From NCBI RefSeq assembly GCF_001888165.1, contig NZ_CP015455.1:1-64000 (forward strand): a stretch of DNA of 64,000 bases, in the 5' to 3' direction. The notes below the pieces were generated by a model. That model worked only from the letters and a program-made list of their open reading frames with translations. It did no database searches and was not told where the DNA came from. The position numbers and the translations under genes were made by a program. Positions 44,912 through 52,729 of this stretch are shown here, in pieces; position 1 is the stretch's first letter; each line of letters begins with the position of its first letter. The stretch comes from Syntrophotalea acetylenica. Lineage in GTDB: Bacteria > Desulfobacterota > Desulfuromonadia > Desulfuromonadales > Syntrophotaleaceae.

Positions 44912-45862
44912 TTACCCTCGCCGGTGCACCGCTGTGCCGGATGGCGAACTTGTGCCACGAAAAAAACCGCGCAACCGGTCGCCCCAGGTTTGACCGAAGA
45001 CCACCCGTCTGAGATCCGGAAGCTGTGCATCGACCGCTTGCACACCCGCTGCCACGGCCTCTTCGAATTGAGAAAAATCGGCCCAATGGCTGCCGTTGTT
45101 CCGAGGACACAGCACAAGATCGGCGTGACGGGAGCGTTCCAGACCCAATCTCCAGCGAGCGATGCTGTCGGCGCGTCCGATAATTTCAATGGCACTGCCA
45201 AGTTCGCCGCAGGGATCGAGGGAACGGGTCACATCGACGGCAATCACGACCTCCGCACCCAGACGCAAAGCGGGCGCCACCGGCACCGCATCAATCCATC
45301 CGCCGTCGACCAGGATCCTGCCATCATCATGAACCGCCGGCAACAGGCCGGGAATGGCGCAACTTGCAGATACCGCGCGCCGTAAAGAGCCTTGCGAAAA
45401 AACCACTTCCTCGCCGGACACCAGATCCAGGGCTGTTGTACAAAAAGGCAGCCGCGCATCCTCGAAGGTGCCATCGTCAATCATCAGGGCAAAGTTCTGC
45501 TGCGAGGTGGTGGCGCCGAAATAGGATCGGCGCGTCGCGACCAGGGTATAAAAGATACCCTTCCACGCAAGCTGCAGGAGCCGGTCGAAAAGGCCGGCCT
45601 CCGCCTCTTCCTGATCGGCAAGCTGATTGAATCGCGTTTCCCTGAATTCTTCGCTGTCGAGATATGCCTGAAAACGCCCCTTGAGACGCGCAGCACATGG
45701 ATCCAGCGCATACATGGCGCCGACGATCGCCCCCATGCTTGTACCGGCAATCATATCGATGGGCAATCCGTGCTTTTCGAACCCTTCAAGAACGCCGATA
45801 TGCGCCAGTCCGCGCGCCGCGCCACCGCCAAGAGCCAGAGCTACCTTGGGCCTTCTGAACAT
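44912..45862 (-). CDS. Patatin-like phospholipase (RssA-like)
   Basis: 316 residues; ATG at 45862 behind GGCAGGAGG. Oxyanion GGGAARG (residues 12-18), nucleophile motif GTSMG, and the Asp of the dyad in LVDGGWIDAVP. Soluble, no signal peptide. Probably a cytoplasmic lipid acyl hydrolase. Convergent with the CBS gene, 3 bp apart. Confidence 0.93.
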   Translation of the reverse strand: MFRRPKVALALGGGAARGLAHIGVLEGFEKHGLPIDMIAGTSMGAIVGAMYALDPCAARLKGRFQAYLDSEEFRETRFNQLADQEEAEAGLFDRLLQLAWKGIFYTLVATRRSYFGATTSQQNFALMIDDGTFEDARLPFCTTALDLVSGEEVVFSQGSLRRAVSASCAIPGLLPAVHDDGRILVDGGWIDAVPVAPALRLGAEVVIAVDVTRSLDPCGELGSAIEIIGRADSIARWRLGLERSRHADLVLCPRNNGSHWADFSQFEEAVAAGVQAVDAQLPDLRRVVFGQTWGDRLRGFFRGTSSPSGTAVHRRG

Positions 45863-46052
45863 GCCTTCCTCCTGCCATAAAGAACCTGCATTAACCGTAT
45901 CACACCTGCGACAGAAAAAGAAGGTGACATGCCTCGATCCCCCTGACTTCCGGTCCCGATGCGATTAGCCGCCATATGCACAACAGAATTTTCTATTTGA
46001 TAAAATTAATTTATTTTGTCAGAATGTTTTTCCCCTCAACAAGGAAGACCCT

Positions 46053-46736
46053 ATGCCCGCCATCAAAACCTGGCCGGAAAATGAACGCCCACGGGAAAAA
46101 CTGCTGAGCCGCGGCCCGGAAGCCCTGACCGAAGCGGAACTGCTGGCTCTTGTCCTGCGCAACGGCGATGCATCGAGCGGCAGCAACGCCCTCGAGCAGG
46201 GTCGAGCCCTGCTGAAGCGTTTTGGCTGTCTGCGAAAACTGGGCGCGGCAACGGTTCCCGAACTTCTGAAAATGCGCGGTATCGGTCCGGCGAAAGCCGC
46301 GGAGTTGCTGGCGGTGTTCGAACTGGCGCGCCGCTTCGGTTGCAACCCGCTACGACCGGGAGAGCGTTACACCACGCCGCAGGCGGTTTTCGCTCACTTT
46401 CATGAACGCCTGCGGGATCACAAGCGCGAACGCTTCATCGCACTACTGCTGGACAGCAAAAATCGGCTGCTGCGCGAAGTCGCCATTTCGGAAGGCAGCC
46501 TTACCGCCAGCATCGTCCATCCCCGTGAGGTCTTCGGGCCGGTGGTGCGCGAATCGGCTGCGGCGGTGCTGTTCGTTCACAACCACCCCTCCGGCGACCC
46601 GGCACCGAGCCGCGAGGACCTCGAAATCACGCAACGCCTCAGGGAAGCCGGCGACCTGATGGGAGTAAGGGTTCTCGATCACATCATCATAGGCAGCGAA
46701 GGCTATGTCAGCCTCGCGGACCGCGGCCTCCTCTAG
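46053..46736 (+). CDS. radC: RadC-family JAMM-domain protein
   Basis: 227 residues; ATG behind AAGGAAG. The N-terminal HhH-like segment LLKMRGIGPAKAAELLAVFE and a C-terminal JAMM/MPN+ motif, HNHPSGDPAPSRED. Family name radC; the E. coli gene's repair role was later disputed, so the function is open. Confidence 0.95.
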   Translation: MPAIKTWPENERPREKLLSRGPEALTEAELLALVLRNGDASSGSNALEQGRALLKRFGCLRKLGAATVPELLKMRGIGPAKAAELLAVFELARRFGCNPLRPGERYTTPQAVFAHFHERLRDHKRERFIALLLDSKNRLLREVAISEGSLTASIVHPREVFGPVVRESAAAVLFVHNHPSGDPAPSREDLEITQRLREAGDLMGVRVLDHIIIGSEGYVSLADRGLL

Positions 46737-46794
46737 CAGCGGTTGCCTCAGGATTGCAGGCCATGTTATGCTTTAGCGTATTTTCGGAAAGCTG

Positions 46795-46820
46795 GCCGGG
46801 GGCAACCCGGTCTTTTTTTC
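46795..46820 (+). terminator. Intrinsic terminator after radC
   Basis: CCGGG (46796-46800), loop GGCAA, CCCGG (46806-46810), followed by TCTTTTTTTC. A second small hairpin, TTCATCCG / CGGATGAA (46877-46899), follows before the U32 gene. Confidence 0.85.
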
Positions 46821-46929
46821 TGTTGCAGGCCCAATCCGACAGGTCTTGAACGCACCGGACTTGGGCCTCAGCTATTTTCATCCGGATTTTGCGGATGAAC
46901 ACTCTCTGCCTGAAAGCGACGTATCAAGC

Positions 46930-49305
46930 ATGCCCGACACGCTGAATCACCCGGAACTGCTGGCCCCGGCCGGTAGCCTGGAAGCCTTTTTCGCCGCCAT
47001 GGAATCAGGGGCCGACGCCGTTTATTGCGGCCTCAGGCAATTTTCCGCCCGCGCCAAAGCCCGCAATATTTCCCTGGCCGACCTCGAAGGGATGCTGGCC
47101 TATGCCCGCAAGCTGCGTCGCCGTATCTATGTGACGGTCAATACCCTGATCCGCGAGGAGGAGCTGCCTCAGCTGGCCGAAACCCTGGCCGACCTTGAGG
47201 CGCTGCGCATCGACGGCATCATTCTGCAGGATCTGGCGGTCTGGAAAATGGCGCGGGACCACTTTCCCGGCCTGCCCCTGCACGCTTCGACGCAGATGAC
47301 GGTGCATAACGCCGCTGGCGTCAAGATGCTGGAGCGCATGGGATTCAAGAGGGCGGTGCTGGCCCGCGAGTTGACCCTTGAGGAAATCTCCGCCATACGT
47401 CGGGAAACCAGCCTGGAGCTGGAGCATTTCATCCACGGCGCCTTGTGTTTCAGCTATTCCGGGCAATGTCTGTTCAGCAGCTGGCTCGGCGGCAAAAGCG
47501 GCAACCGCGGCCGTTGTGCGCAGCCCTGCCGCAGGCGCTACAGCTACCGCCAGAAATATGGCTACTATTTTTCTCCCAATGACCTGTCGGCAATCGATCT
47601 ATTGTCCGACCTTCAGAAAGCCGGCATCGGCAGTTTCAAAATTGAAGGACGCATGAAAAGCGCCGAATACGTGGCCAATGTTGTTTCGGCTTATCGCATG
47701 GTGATGGACGCGCCGGATACTCAGCGGAAGGAGTCCCTTTCGCAAGCCAAGGACCGCCTCAAACAATCCTTCGGACGCCTTCCGACCAAGGGATTTCTGC
47801 CCGGGCCGCGGCCAACCGATATCGCCATCCCGTCCATGAAGGGTGCCACGGGCCGTTTTCTGGGAGAAATCAGCGCCCTGCGCGGCGGCGAGATTACCTT
47901 CAAGAGCCGCGACCGTCTGCACATCGGCGACCGTATCCGTATTCAGCCGAAAAGTGACCAGGCCGGCACCGCATTCACCATCAAGCAATTGCGGCTGGGA
48001 CGCAGCACCGTCAAAGCCGCCCCCGCCGGCAGCCTGGTGACCGTGCCCTCCAGTTTCCGCGATACCTTCCGCATCGGCGATGCGGTGTTCAAGGTCTCCT
48101 CGGAGCAGGCCTTCACCATGAGTGAAGCGGCCTGCCGCCGCAAACTGCACCAAGCCGGAAATATCCCCGACCAGCTTGACCTGCACATCGCATTGCAGGG
48201 ACGGGACCTGACGCTGACCGGCCGATCCGGCCCTGTCGAAATCAGGCAAACCTACGAGGTGCCGGTGTTTCCCGCCACTGACAATCCACTGTCGGTCGAT
48301 ATTCTGCGCGGCGTCTTCGAGCGCAGCGGAAAAGAGCCTTTGAGCCTGCGCGACATCACCTCGGAGCCCTTGCCTCCCGTGGTCATCCCCCCCAGCCGGC
48401 TCAAGGATATCAGGCGCCTTTTTTATCAGGCCGTTGCCCAAAATCTCAGTGACGCCAGCAACACGGCTCGCCAAAAACACCTGCGCTCGGCCCTGGACAG
48501 CCTGCTCCCGATCGCACCTCTTGTTGACGGATATAAACGGCAGATCACCGTAGCCATCGACCGTTTACGCGACGGGCACCTGCTTAACGACCCGCTGGTC
48601 GACCGCATCATACTGCCCATGACCGCGTCCAATGTCCAGCAACTGGCCAAGGGGCATCGTTTTACCGGCCGCGAAGACAAGGTTGTCTGGGATATTCCTT
48701 TTGTGCTGCTGGGTGCCGATTGGCGGGAAAGCCGCGATATCGTCCGGGTCCTGACGGCATCCGGATTTCATAACTTCAGACTCAACAATCTTGGGCATTT
48801 TCCCCTGTTCGACGGTATGCAGGAGGTCACACTGCATTGCGGCTGGCGCCTGTTCACCGTCAACAGCCAGGCGGCCCTGGCCTGGAAGGAGCTCGGCATC
48901 TCGACCATCACCCTTTACCTGGAAGACGATCGCGCCAACCTTGAAAACCTGCTGCGGCGTGAGACGGGGCTACCAACAGAGATGACGGTCTATGCCTCGG
49001 TGCCCCTGATAACGTCACGCATTCCCCTGCGTGGCCTGCGCAGCGACAGTCCGGTTGTTTCGGATCGGGACGATGCCTACCGGGTAACCCAACGCGGTGG
49101 CCAGACGGTAGTCAGCCCGGAAACCGACTTTTCCCTGCTGAATCGCCTTTCGGAACTGGAAGATCTGGGCTGTCACCGCTTTATTGTCGATCTTTCCCAC
49201 CTTGGCCCTTATTCCCCCCGGGGGAAACTGGTGCTGGATGCACTGCGACGGGAAGGCGGCCTGCCGGCAACGTCGTCTTTCAACTTTGAGCGGGGCATGG
49301 AATAA
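46930..49305 (+). CDS. U32-family peptidase/hydroxylase protein (RlhA-like)
   Basis: 791 residues from the ATG at 46930; a TTG-initiated extension to 46846 is possible, and no ribosome site is convincing. N-terminal barrel with LLAPAGSLEAFFAAMESGAD, LPLHASTQMTVHNAAGVKM and the U32 signature segment FIHGALCFSYSGQCLFSSWL followed by NRGRCAQPCRRRY, which supplies FeS cysteines. The long C-terminal half (about 330-790) matches the DUF3656 type, as in E. coli RlhA, which hydroxylates C2501 of 23S rRNA. The older name collagenase-like is probably wrong for this branch. Confidence 0.9.
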   Translation: MPDTLNHPELLAPAGSLEAFFAAMESGADAVYCGLRQFSARAKARNISLADLEGMLAYARKLRRRIYVTVNTLIREEELPQLAETLADLEALRIDGIILQDLAVWKMARDHFPGLPLHASTQMTVHNAAGVKMLERMGFKRAVLARELTLEEISAIRRETSLELEHFIHGALCFSYSGQCLFSSWLGGKSGNRGRCAQPCRRRYSYRQKYGYYFSPNDLSAIDLLSDLQKAGIGSFKIEGRMKSAEYVANVVSAYRMVMDAPDTQRKESLSQAKDRLKQSFGRLPTKGFLPGPRPTDIAIPSMKGATGRFLGEISALRGGEITFKSRDRLHIGDRIRIQPKSDQAGTAFTIKQLRLGRSTVKAAPAGSLVTVPSSFRDTFRIGDAVFKVSSEQAFTMSEAACRRKLHQAGNIPDQLDLHIALQGRDLTLTGRSGPVEIRQTYEVPVFPATDNPLSVDILRGVFERSGKEPLSLRDITSEPLPPVVIPPSRLKDIRRLFYQAVAQNLSDASNTARQKHLRSALDSLLPIAPLVDGYKRQITVAIDRLRDGHLLNDPLVDRIILPMTASNVQQLAKGHRFTGREDKVVWDIPFVLLGADWRESRDIVRVLTASGFHNFRLNNLGHFPLFDGMQEVTLHCGWRLFTVNSQAALAWKELGISTITLYLEDDRANLENLLRRETGLPTEMTVYASVPLITSRIPLRGLRSDSPVVSDRDDAYRVTQRGGQTVVSPETDFSLLNRLSELEDLGCHRFIVDLSHLGPYSPRGKLVLDALRREGGLPATSSFNFERGME

Positions 49306-49333
49306 TAGCCGCGGCTCCCGTAACCGGCAGGAG

Positions 49334-49948
49334 CTAAGGTGCCGGCGGCGGCATGTCCGCGTCAGGCAGGGTTTCAAACAGGCTGTCCGCCAGCCTTGCC
49401 AACCCCAGGAGCCTGTCGTAATCCGGAGTTGCCAGAAGCACTGCCGAAGCGCCGCCTTGCAGGGCATGACCCCGGTCTCGCCACAGTTCCTGACCGGTTT
49501 TACCATCCACGGCCCGGGCTTCGGCGGCAATCTCGAATTCCGGTGGAGGAAAAACCTCGCCATACATGTCGCTGCTGAACAGGAAATCGACATGCACCGC
49601 CACCACCAGGTCCGCAGAAGCCGACGCCATGGCGAGCAAATCAGTCCCGGCAACAGCCCTCAGGTCATGGCGCAGGAGCAAACATGAGCCCGGCGGTCCG
49701 GTCACCAGAAATCCCTTGGCCTGCAATTTCCGCCGCAACCACATCGCCAATTGCCGCTCAAGGCCACTTTGGGGATGCGGTCGATAGGCCGGATCGTAAG
49801 AAATCCCGACCAGCACCACGCTGTGCGCCTTTGGCCAGGCCGTGGCATCCAGAAACACGGGGAGTTTCGGAGCTGCCGAGCACCCCGACATGGCACCCAC
49901 CAGGATAACCGTCACGAAAAAAGCCCCGATTCCTGCCCGAAGATGCAC
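49334..49948 (-). CDS. Putative lipoprotein
   Basis: 204 residues. Signal peptide with lipobox VGAMSGC (C23), so probably lipid-anchored. Then a mixed alpha/beta domain with VVLVGISYDPAYRPHPQ and ADLVVAVHVDFLFSSD; no family recognised with confidence, though the fold hints at outer-membrane-associated GNA1162/DUF799-type lipoproteins. Convergent with the U32 gene. Confidence 0.72.
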   Translation of the reverse strand: MHLRAGIGAFFVTVILVGAMSGCSAAPKLPVFLDATAWPKAHSVVLVGISYDPAYRPHPQSGLERQLAMWLRRKLQAKGFLVTGPPGSCLLLRHDLRAVAGTDLLAMASASADLVVAVHVDFLFSSDMYGEVFPPPEFEIAAEARAVDGKTGQELWRDRGHALQGGASAVLLATPDYDRLLGLARLADSLFETLPDADMPPPAP

Positions 49949-50064
49949 CGCTGCCTCTCTTTCCCCTCAAAAACCGATTCGCATTGACGTAATTTTAACC
50001 CTCGGCTCATGATCGCCCAACACCGTCGGGTTTTAATGCCGGCGTTATCACCAAGGAGGCCGGC

Positions 50065-50304
50065 ATGGCGCGTTTTCGCAGGATTCCATCCTTCATCGAA
50101 GCCCACCGTATTCAGAAACGCACCCTTGTCGGCCCCTCGCAAAACGGCCATCAAGGTATGCTTGTGGCCTATCCCGGCGACTACCTGTGCGTGGATAGCC
50201 AGGGCCATGCCTTTCTCTGCTCAGCGGAAGAGTTCAAACGTCAATACGAACCGATCGAGGAGCAGGAACCACACCCCCTGCGGAAAGGAGACGACCATGA
50301 TTGA
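50065..50304 (+). CDS. Small hypothetical protein
   Basis: 79 residues; ATG behind CCAAGGAGG. Reads MARFRRIPSFIEAHRI and later GMLVAYPGDYLCVDSQGHAF, then ends acidic. Not recognised; the PGDYLC region recalls small PGDYG-type motif proteins. It overlaps the next small zinc-ribbon gene by 8 bp, suggesting a unit. Confidence 0.7.
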   Translation: MARFRRIPSFIEAHRIQKRTLVGPSQNGHQGMLVAYPGDYLCVDSQGHAFLCSAEEFKRQYEPIEEQEPHPLRKGDDHD

Positions 50305-50470
50305 AACATGCCCCATCTGCGGACGCTACAGCCTCAGCCGCGACTATCCCCCCAAACCCTGCCCCATCTGCGAAGAAGAGTCTCTCGCCCCTTTTGTCAA
50401 CCCCCTGGAAAGTTGTTCGATTCTGGCTCCCCGGCAACCACCGGCCCCCATGCCGCCCTGCAGAAACTGA
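50297..50470 (+). CDS. Small zinc-ribbon protein
   Basis: 57 residues. Two CPIC motifs 18 residues apart (ETCPICGRYS and PCPICEEES) make one zinc ribbon. ATG at 50297 has AAAGGAGACGACC upstream. It overlaps the preceding small gene, so co-translation is likely. Function unknown. Confidence 0.62.
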   Translation: MIETCPICGRYSLSRDYPPKPCPICEEESLAPFVNPLESCSILAPRQPPAPMPPCRN

Positions 50471-50685
50471 CACGGAAGCGGCCCTTGCCGGACGCCATTG
50501 CACCGGAACCGCTGCTGCCTCAACGGGAAAACCCTGCCCTGGAGCTTTTGATCGGGAATATGTATCTGTTCCTCCCTGAAATTCAAGAGAGAGCTCCTGC
50601 CGCAATGGCGGCTGTGCGAAAAAAGTCTAACAGTCGATGGCGAACCGACCAGCCCCCCAAGGGATGGATAATCCCTGTCCTCGGA

Positions 50686-50733
50686 AAAAAATCCCGGTAT
50701 CTGTATGCCTTGCGGCAGACACCGGGATTTTTT
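50686..50733. terminator. Bidirectional intrinsic terminator
   Basis: AAAAAATCCCGGT (50686-50698) and ACCGGGATTTTTT (50721-50733) flank a 22-nt loop. The A/T ends serve either strand: the small genes on plus and the SLOG gene on minus. 50471-50685 holds no gene I can support. Confidence 0.85.
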
Positions 50734-50770
50734 CGTCGCGGTCAAAAGCTAAGCGCCCTGACCCATGCCG

Positions 50771-51328
50771 TCAGGCAAACGACCGGGCAAACAGATCATC
50801 GATCGCTTTTCTGCCGGATTCCTCCAAAAACCTTGTCCCTGTGCCGGCGAAACGGGCATGGCCGATAACCGGTTCCTGGCCGCCGGAGCAGGCGGTCCAC
50901 TCCATCTGCGACCACCGAAACCAGGTATCTTTTTTCTGGTCGAAAACAAACAGTGGCTTGTTGCAGAGCTTGGCGAATTCGGCGCCCCAGCCGGTCCCGC
51001 CCTTGACTGTTTTGTCCGGGAGAATTTCACCGACCACGAAAATCTCCTGGGCATGATTCACCTGATACCAGATACTCTGCAAAATCTTGCGAATTTTGAG
51101 ACTGTCGGTATAGCGCCGGTTCATCAGCCGGGAAACATACCCGAGACTCACATCGCCATGTTTAAGCTCCTCATGATTGAGAAAACGCAGCCCACGCTCT
51201 CGCACCCGGCCGTGCCCTTCGAAGGTAAAATTGACTTCTTCGATGCCGTAACGCTCCGCATTCTCGCCAAAGGCCGCTTCAGCCCCGGTAGCGCCACCGC
51301 TGAAAAGAATGAAATCCTCCTTCTCCAT
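50771..51328 (-). CDS. SLOG-like Rossmannoid protein
   Basis: 185 residues from the ATG at 51328, with AAAGGA seven bases upstream (ATG 51343 is the alternative). N-terminal SGGATGAEAAFGENAERYG resembles the phosphate loop of SLOG/LOG domains; a later TVKGGTGWGAEFAKLCNKPL and conserved Trp pairs (WYQVNH, WFRW) follow. SLOG domains bind nucleotides or nucleotide-derived signals, sometimes in defence or stress systems. Single domain here, no effector fused. Ligand unknown. Confidence 0.65.
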   Translation of the reverse strand: MEKEDFILFSGGATGAEAAFGENAERYGIEEVNFTFEGHGRVRERGLRFLNHEELKHGDVSLGYVSRLMNRRYTDSLKIRKILQSIWYQVNHAQEIFVVGEILPDKTVKGGTGWGAEFAKLCNKPLFVFDQKKDTWFRWSQMEWTACSGGQEPVIGHARFAGTGTRFLEESGRKAIDDLFARSFA

Positions 51329-51513
51329 ACCGAATCCTTTCATGGTTTCTGGTTGCGTTGGAATAATCGTGCCGTTGCTGATAAATGTATCATGCCTATG
51401 GCGGAAACGTAGTGTATTTTTTCAGGGAGCAGGCACAGGTGTCCTCACGCCCCCTGTTGCCGCCGCCGAAACCAGCGGCGCGGGGCCATTGGCAAAGCTT
51501 CCGAACCCGTGCG

Positions 51514-52164
51514 TCAGTGCAGCTGGTTGAGCAACTCCTCCAGCTCGCCAGACATGACGATGTTGTTGTTGTTGACCGCTTCGATGCTGGCCAGCAGATT
51601 CTTGGCCTGGCCGGCGGTCGCTTTAACCTCTTCGGCCACCACCGCGAAACTGCGGCCATGAACCCCGGCCCGCGCCGCCTCGATGGCGGCATTGATGGAC
51701 AGCATCTCCAGATTGAAAGCCACCTGGGTGATCGCCGCAAGGGCTTTTTTCACAGAAGCCGTACTGCCGATGATCTCATCGCCAATCTGGCTGATCTTGC
51801 CGAAAATCTCGCTGTTAAGCTTGCGGCGCCCTTCCTGCACAACGGTATAGAACATTAGAGCCGCCTGGCTGCTGAGAATCTCGGTGCCCTCGCGATGGTT
51901 CTGCCGCAGCATTTCCAGAACCTTGGATGATCCGGTCGCCTCGATAATAAAATCGGTGCGATATTGCTGCATGGCCGCCACCAGATCATCCGGCGTTGGG
52001 ATCTTGCGCTCCCGGGCGGCCGCCACGGCGACGGCTTTCGCATCGCGGTCAACCAGAAACATGACCCGTACCTTGTCGCTGTCAGCAAAAATCTTCAGCA
52101 TTTCGAGACCACCACGCCCCCCGCCCACGATACCGATGGTTAACACCTTGTCTTCTTTTGCCAT
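51514..52164 (-). CDS. Soluble fusion: Rossmann NAD(P)-binding domain plus chemoreceptor signalling tip
   Basis: 216 residues, no membrane segment. Residues 8-110 look like a dinucleotide-binding domain: GIVGGGRGGLEML, a beta-2 ending in Asp (VMFLVDRD), and DFIIEATGSS, similar to homoserine dehydrogenase/GFO-IDH-type N-termini. Residues 115-212 are a chemoreceptor (MCP) cytoplasmic hairpin; the conserved tip reads LSINAAIEAARAGVHGRSFA then VVAEEVKATA. Such a protein could report redox state or a dinucleotide ligand to CheA/CheW. It lacks the usual long coiled coil and methylation sites. Not a family I know by name. Confidence 0.85.
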   Translation of the reverse strand: MAKEDKVLTIGIVGGGRGGLEMLKIFADSDKVRVMFLVDRDAKAVAVAAARERKIPTPDDLVAAMQQYRTDFIIEATGSSKVLEMLRQNHREGTEILSSQAALMFYTVVQEGRRKLNSEIFGKISQIGDEIIGSTASVKKALAAITQVAFNLEMLSINAAIEAARAGVHGRSFAVVAEEVKATAGQAKNLLASIEAVNNNNIVMSGELEELLNQLH

Positions 52165-52729
52165 TTCTGTTACCTGCCTCCTCCTGTATTCATGGCGCCC
52201 GCACAGGCACCACCGACGGACATCCCCTTCCCACCGCCCGGCTCACACCCGCCGACCCCAATTATAGCGGCCGTGCCGGCATTCATGCTCGCCAGACACA
52301 CCAATCCATTTATTCCTATTCGTCAACGACACAAAAAGTTTAGGGTAAAACATAATTTTGGTGATCTCCATACTATTTTTCGGATTGCTCCATGTTTCAG
52401 CTGGTACCACCGCGACAGCCTTGCAAAAAAGGGATGTGTCGTTTCCAAGGATTTTATATCCTTGTTTTATTCCGTAGCACGGAGCTGCCGATCAGAAGCG
52501 TTTCATGGCCACGACACCCGACCGTCAATCCGAGGGATCCTTACCACCAAAACCCGACATTCTGGTATGATTAAGACCACTGTGCTTATACCGCGCTGGT
52601 CGGCAACGCCCTGGGAAAAAATTCCAAAGGCCAGGCGGTGCAGGCCTCCGGAGACATGCAACCGCTGTCATGGCAGCAACCGCCAAACAATCCGGAACAC
52701 GGCATCCGCTGTTTCGAAAAAGGCTTGAA
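52165..52729. other. 565-bp gap between divergent genes; no gene seen
   Basis: Must contain promoters for the Rossmann-MCP gene (minus) and the hybrid kinase (plus). Contains a short AT-rich stretch near 52310-52390 (AAAAAGTTTAGGG, AACATAATTTTGG). Open frames here have no recognisable content or ribosome site. Confidence 0.5.

Noticed and set aside
52192-52728. 178-codon plus-strand frame upstream of the kinase
   Set aside because: Pro/His-rich low-complexity reading without ribosome site; sits in the promoter region of two divergent genes.
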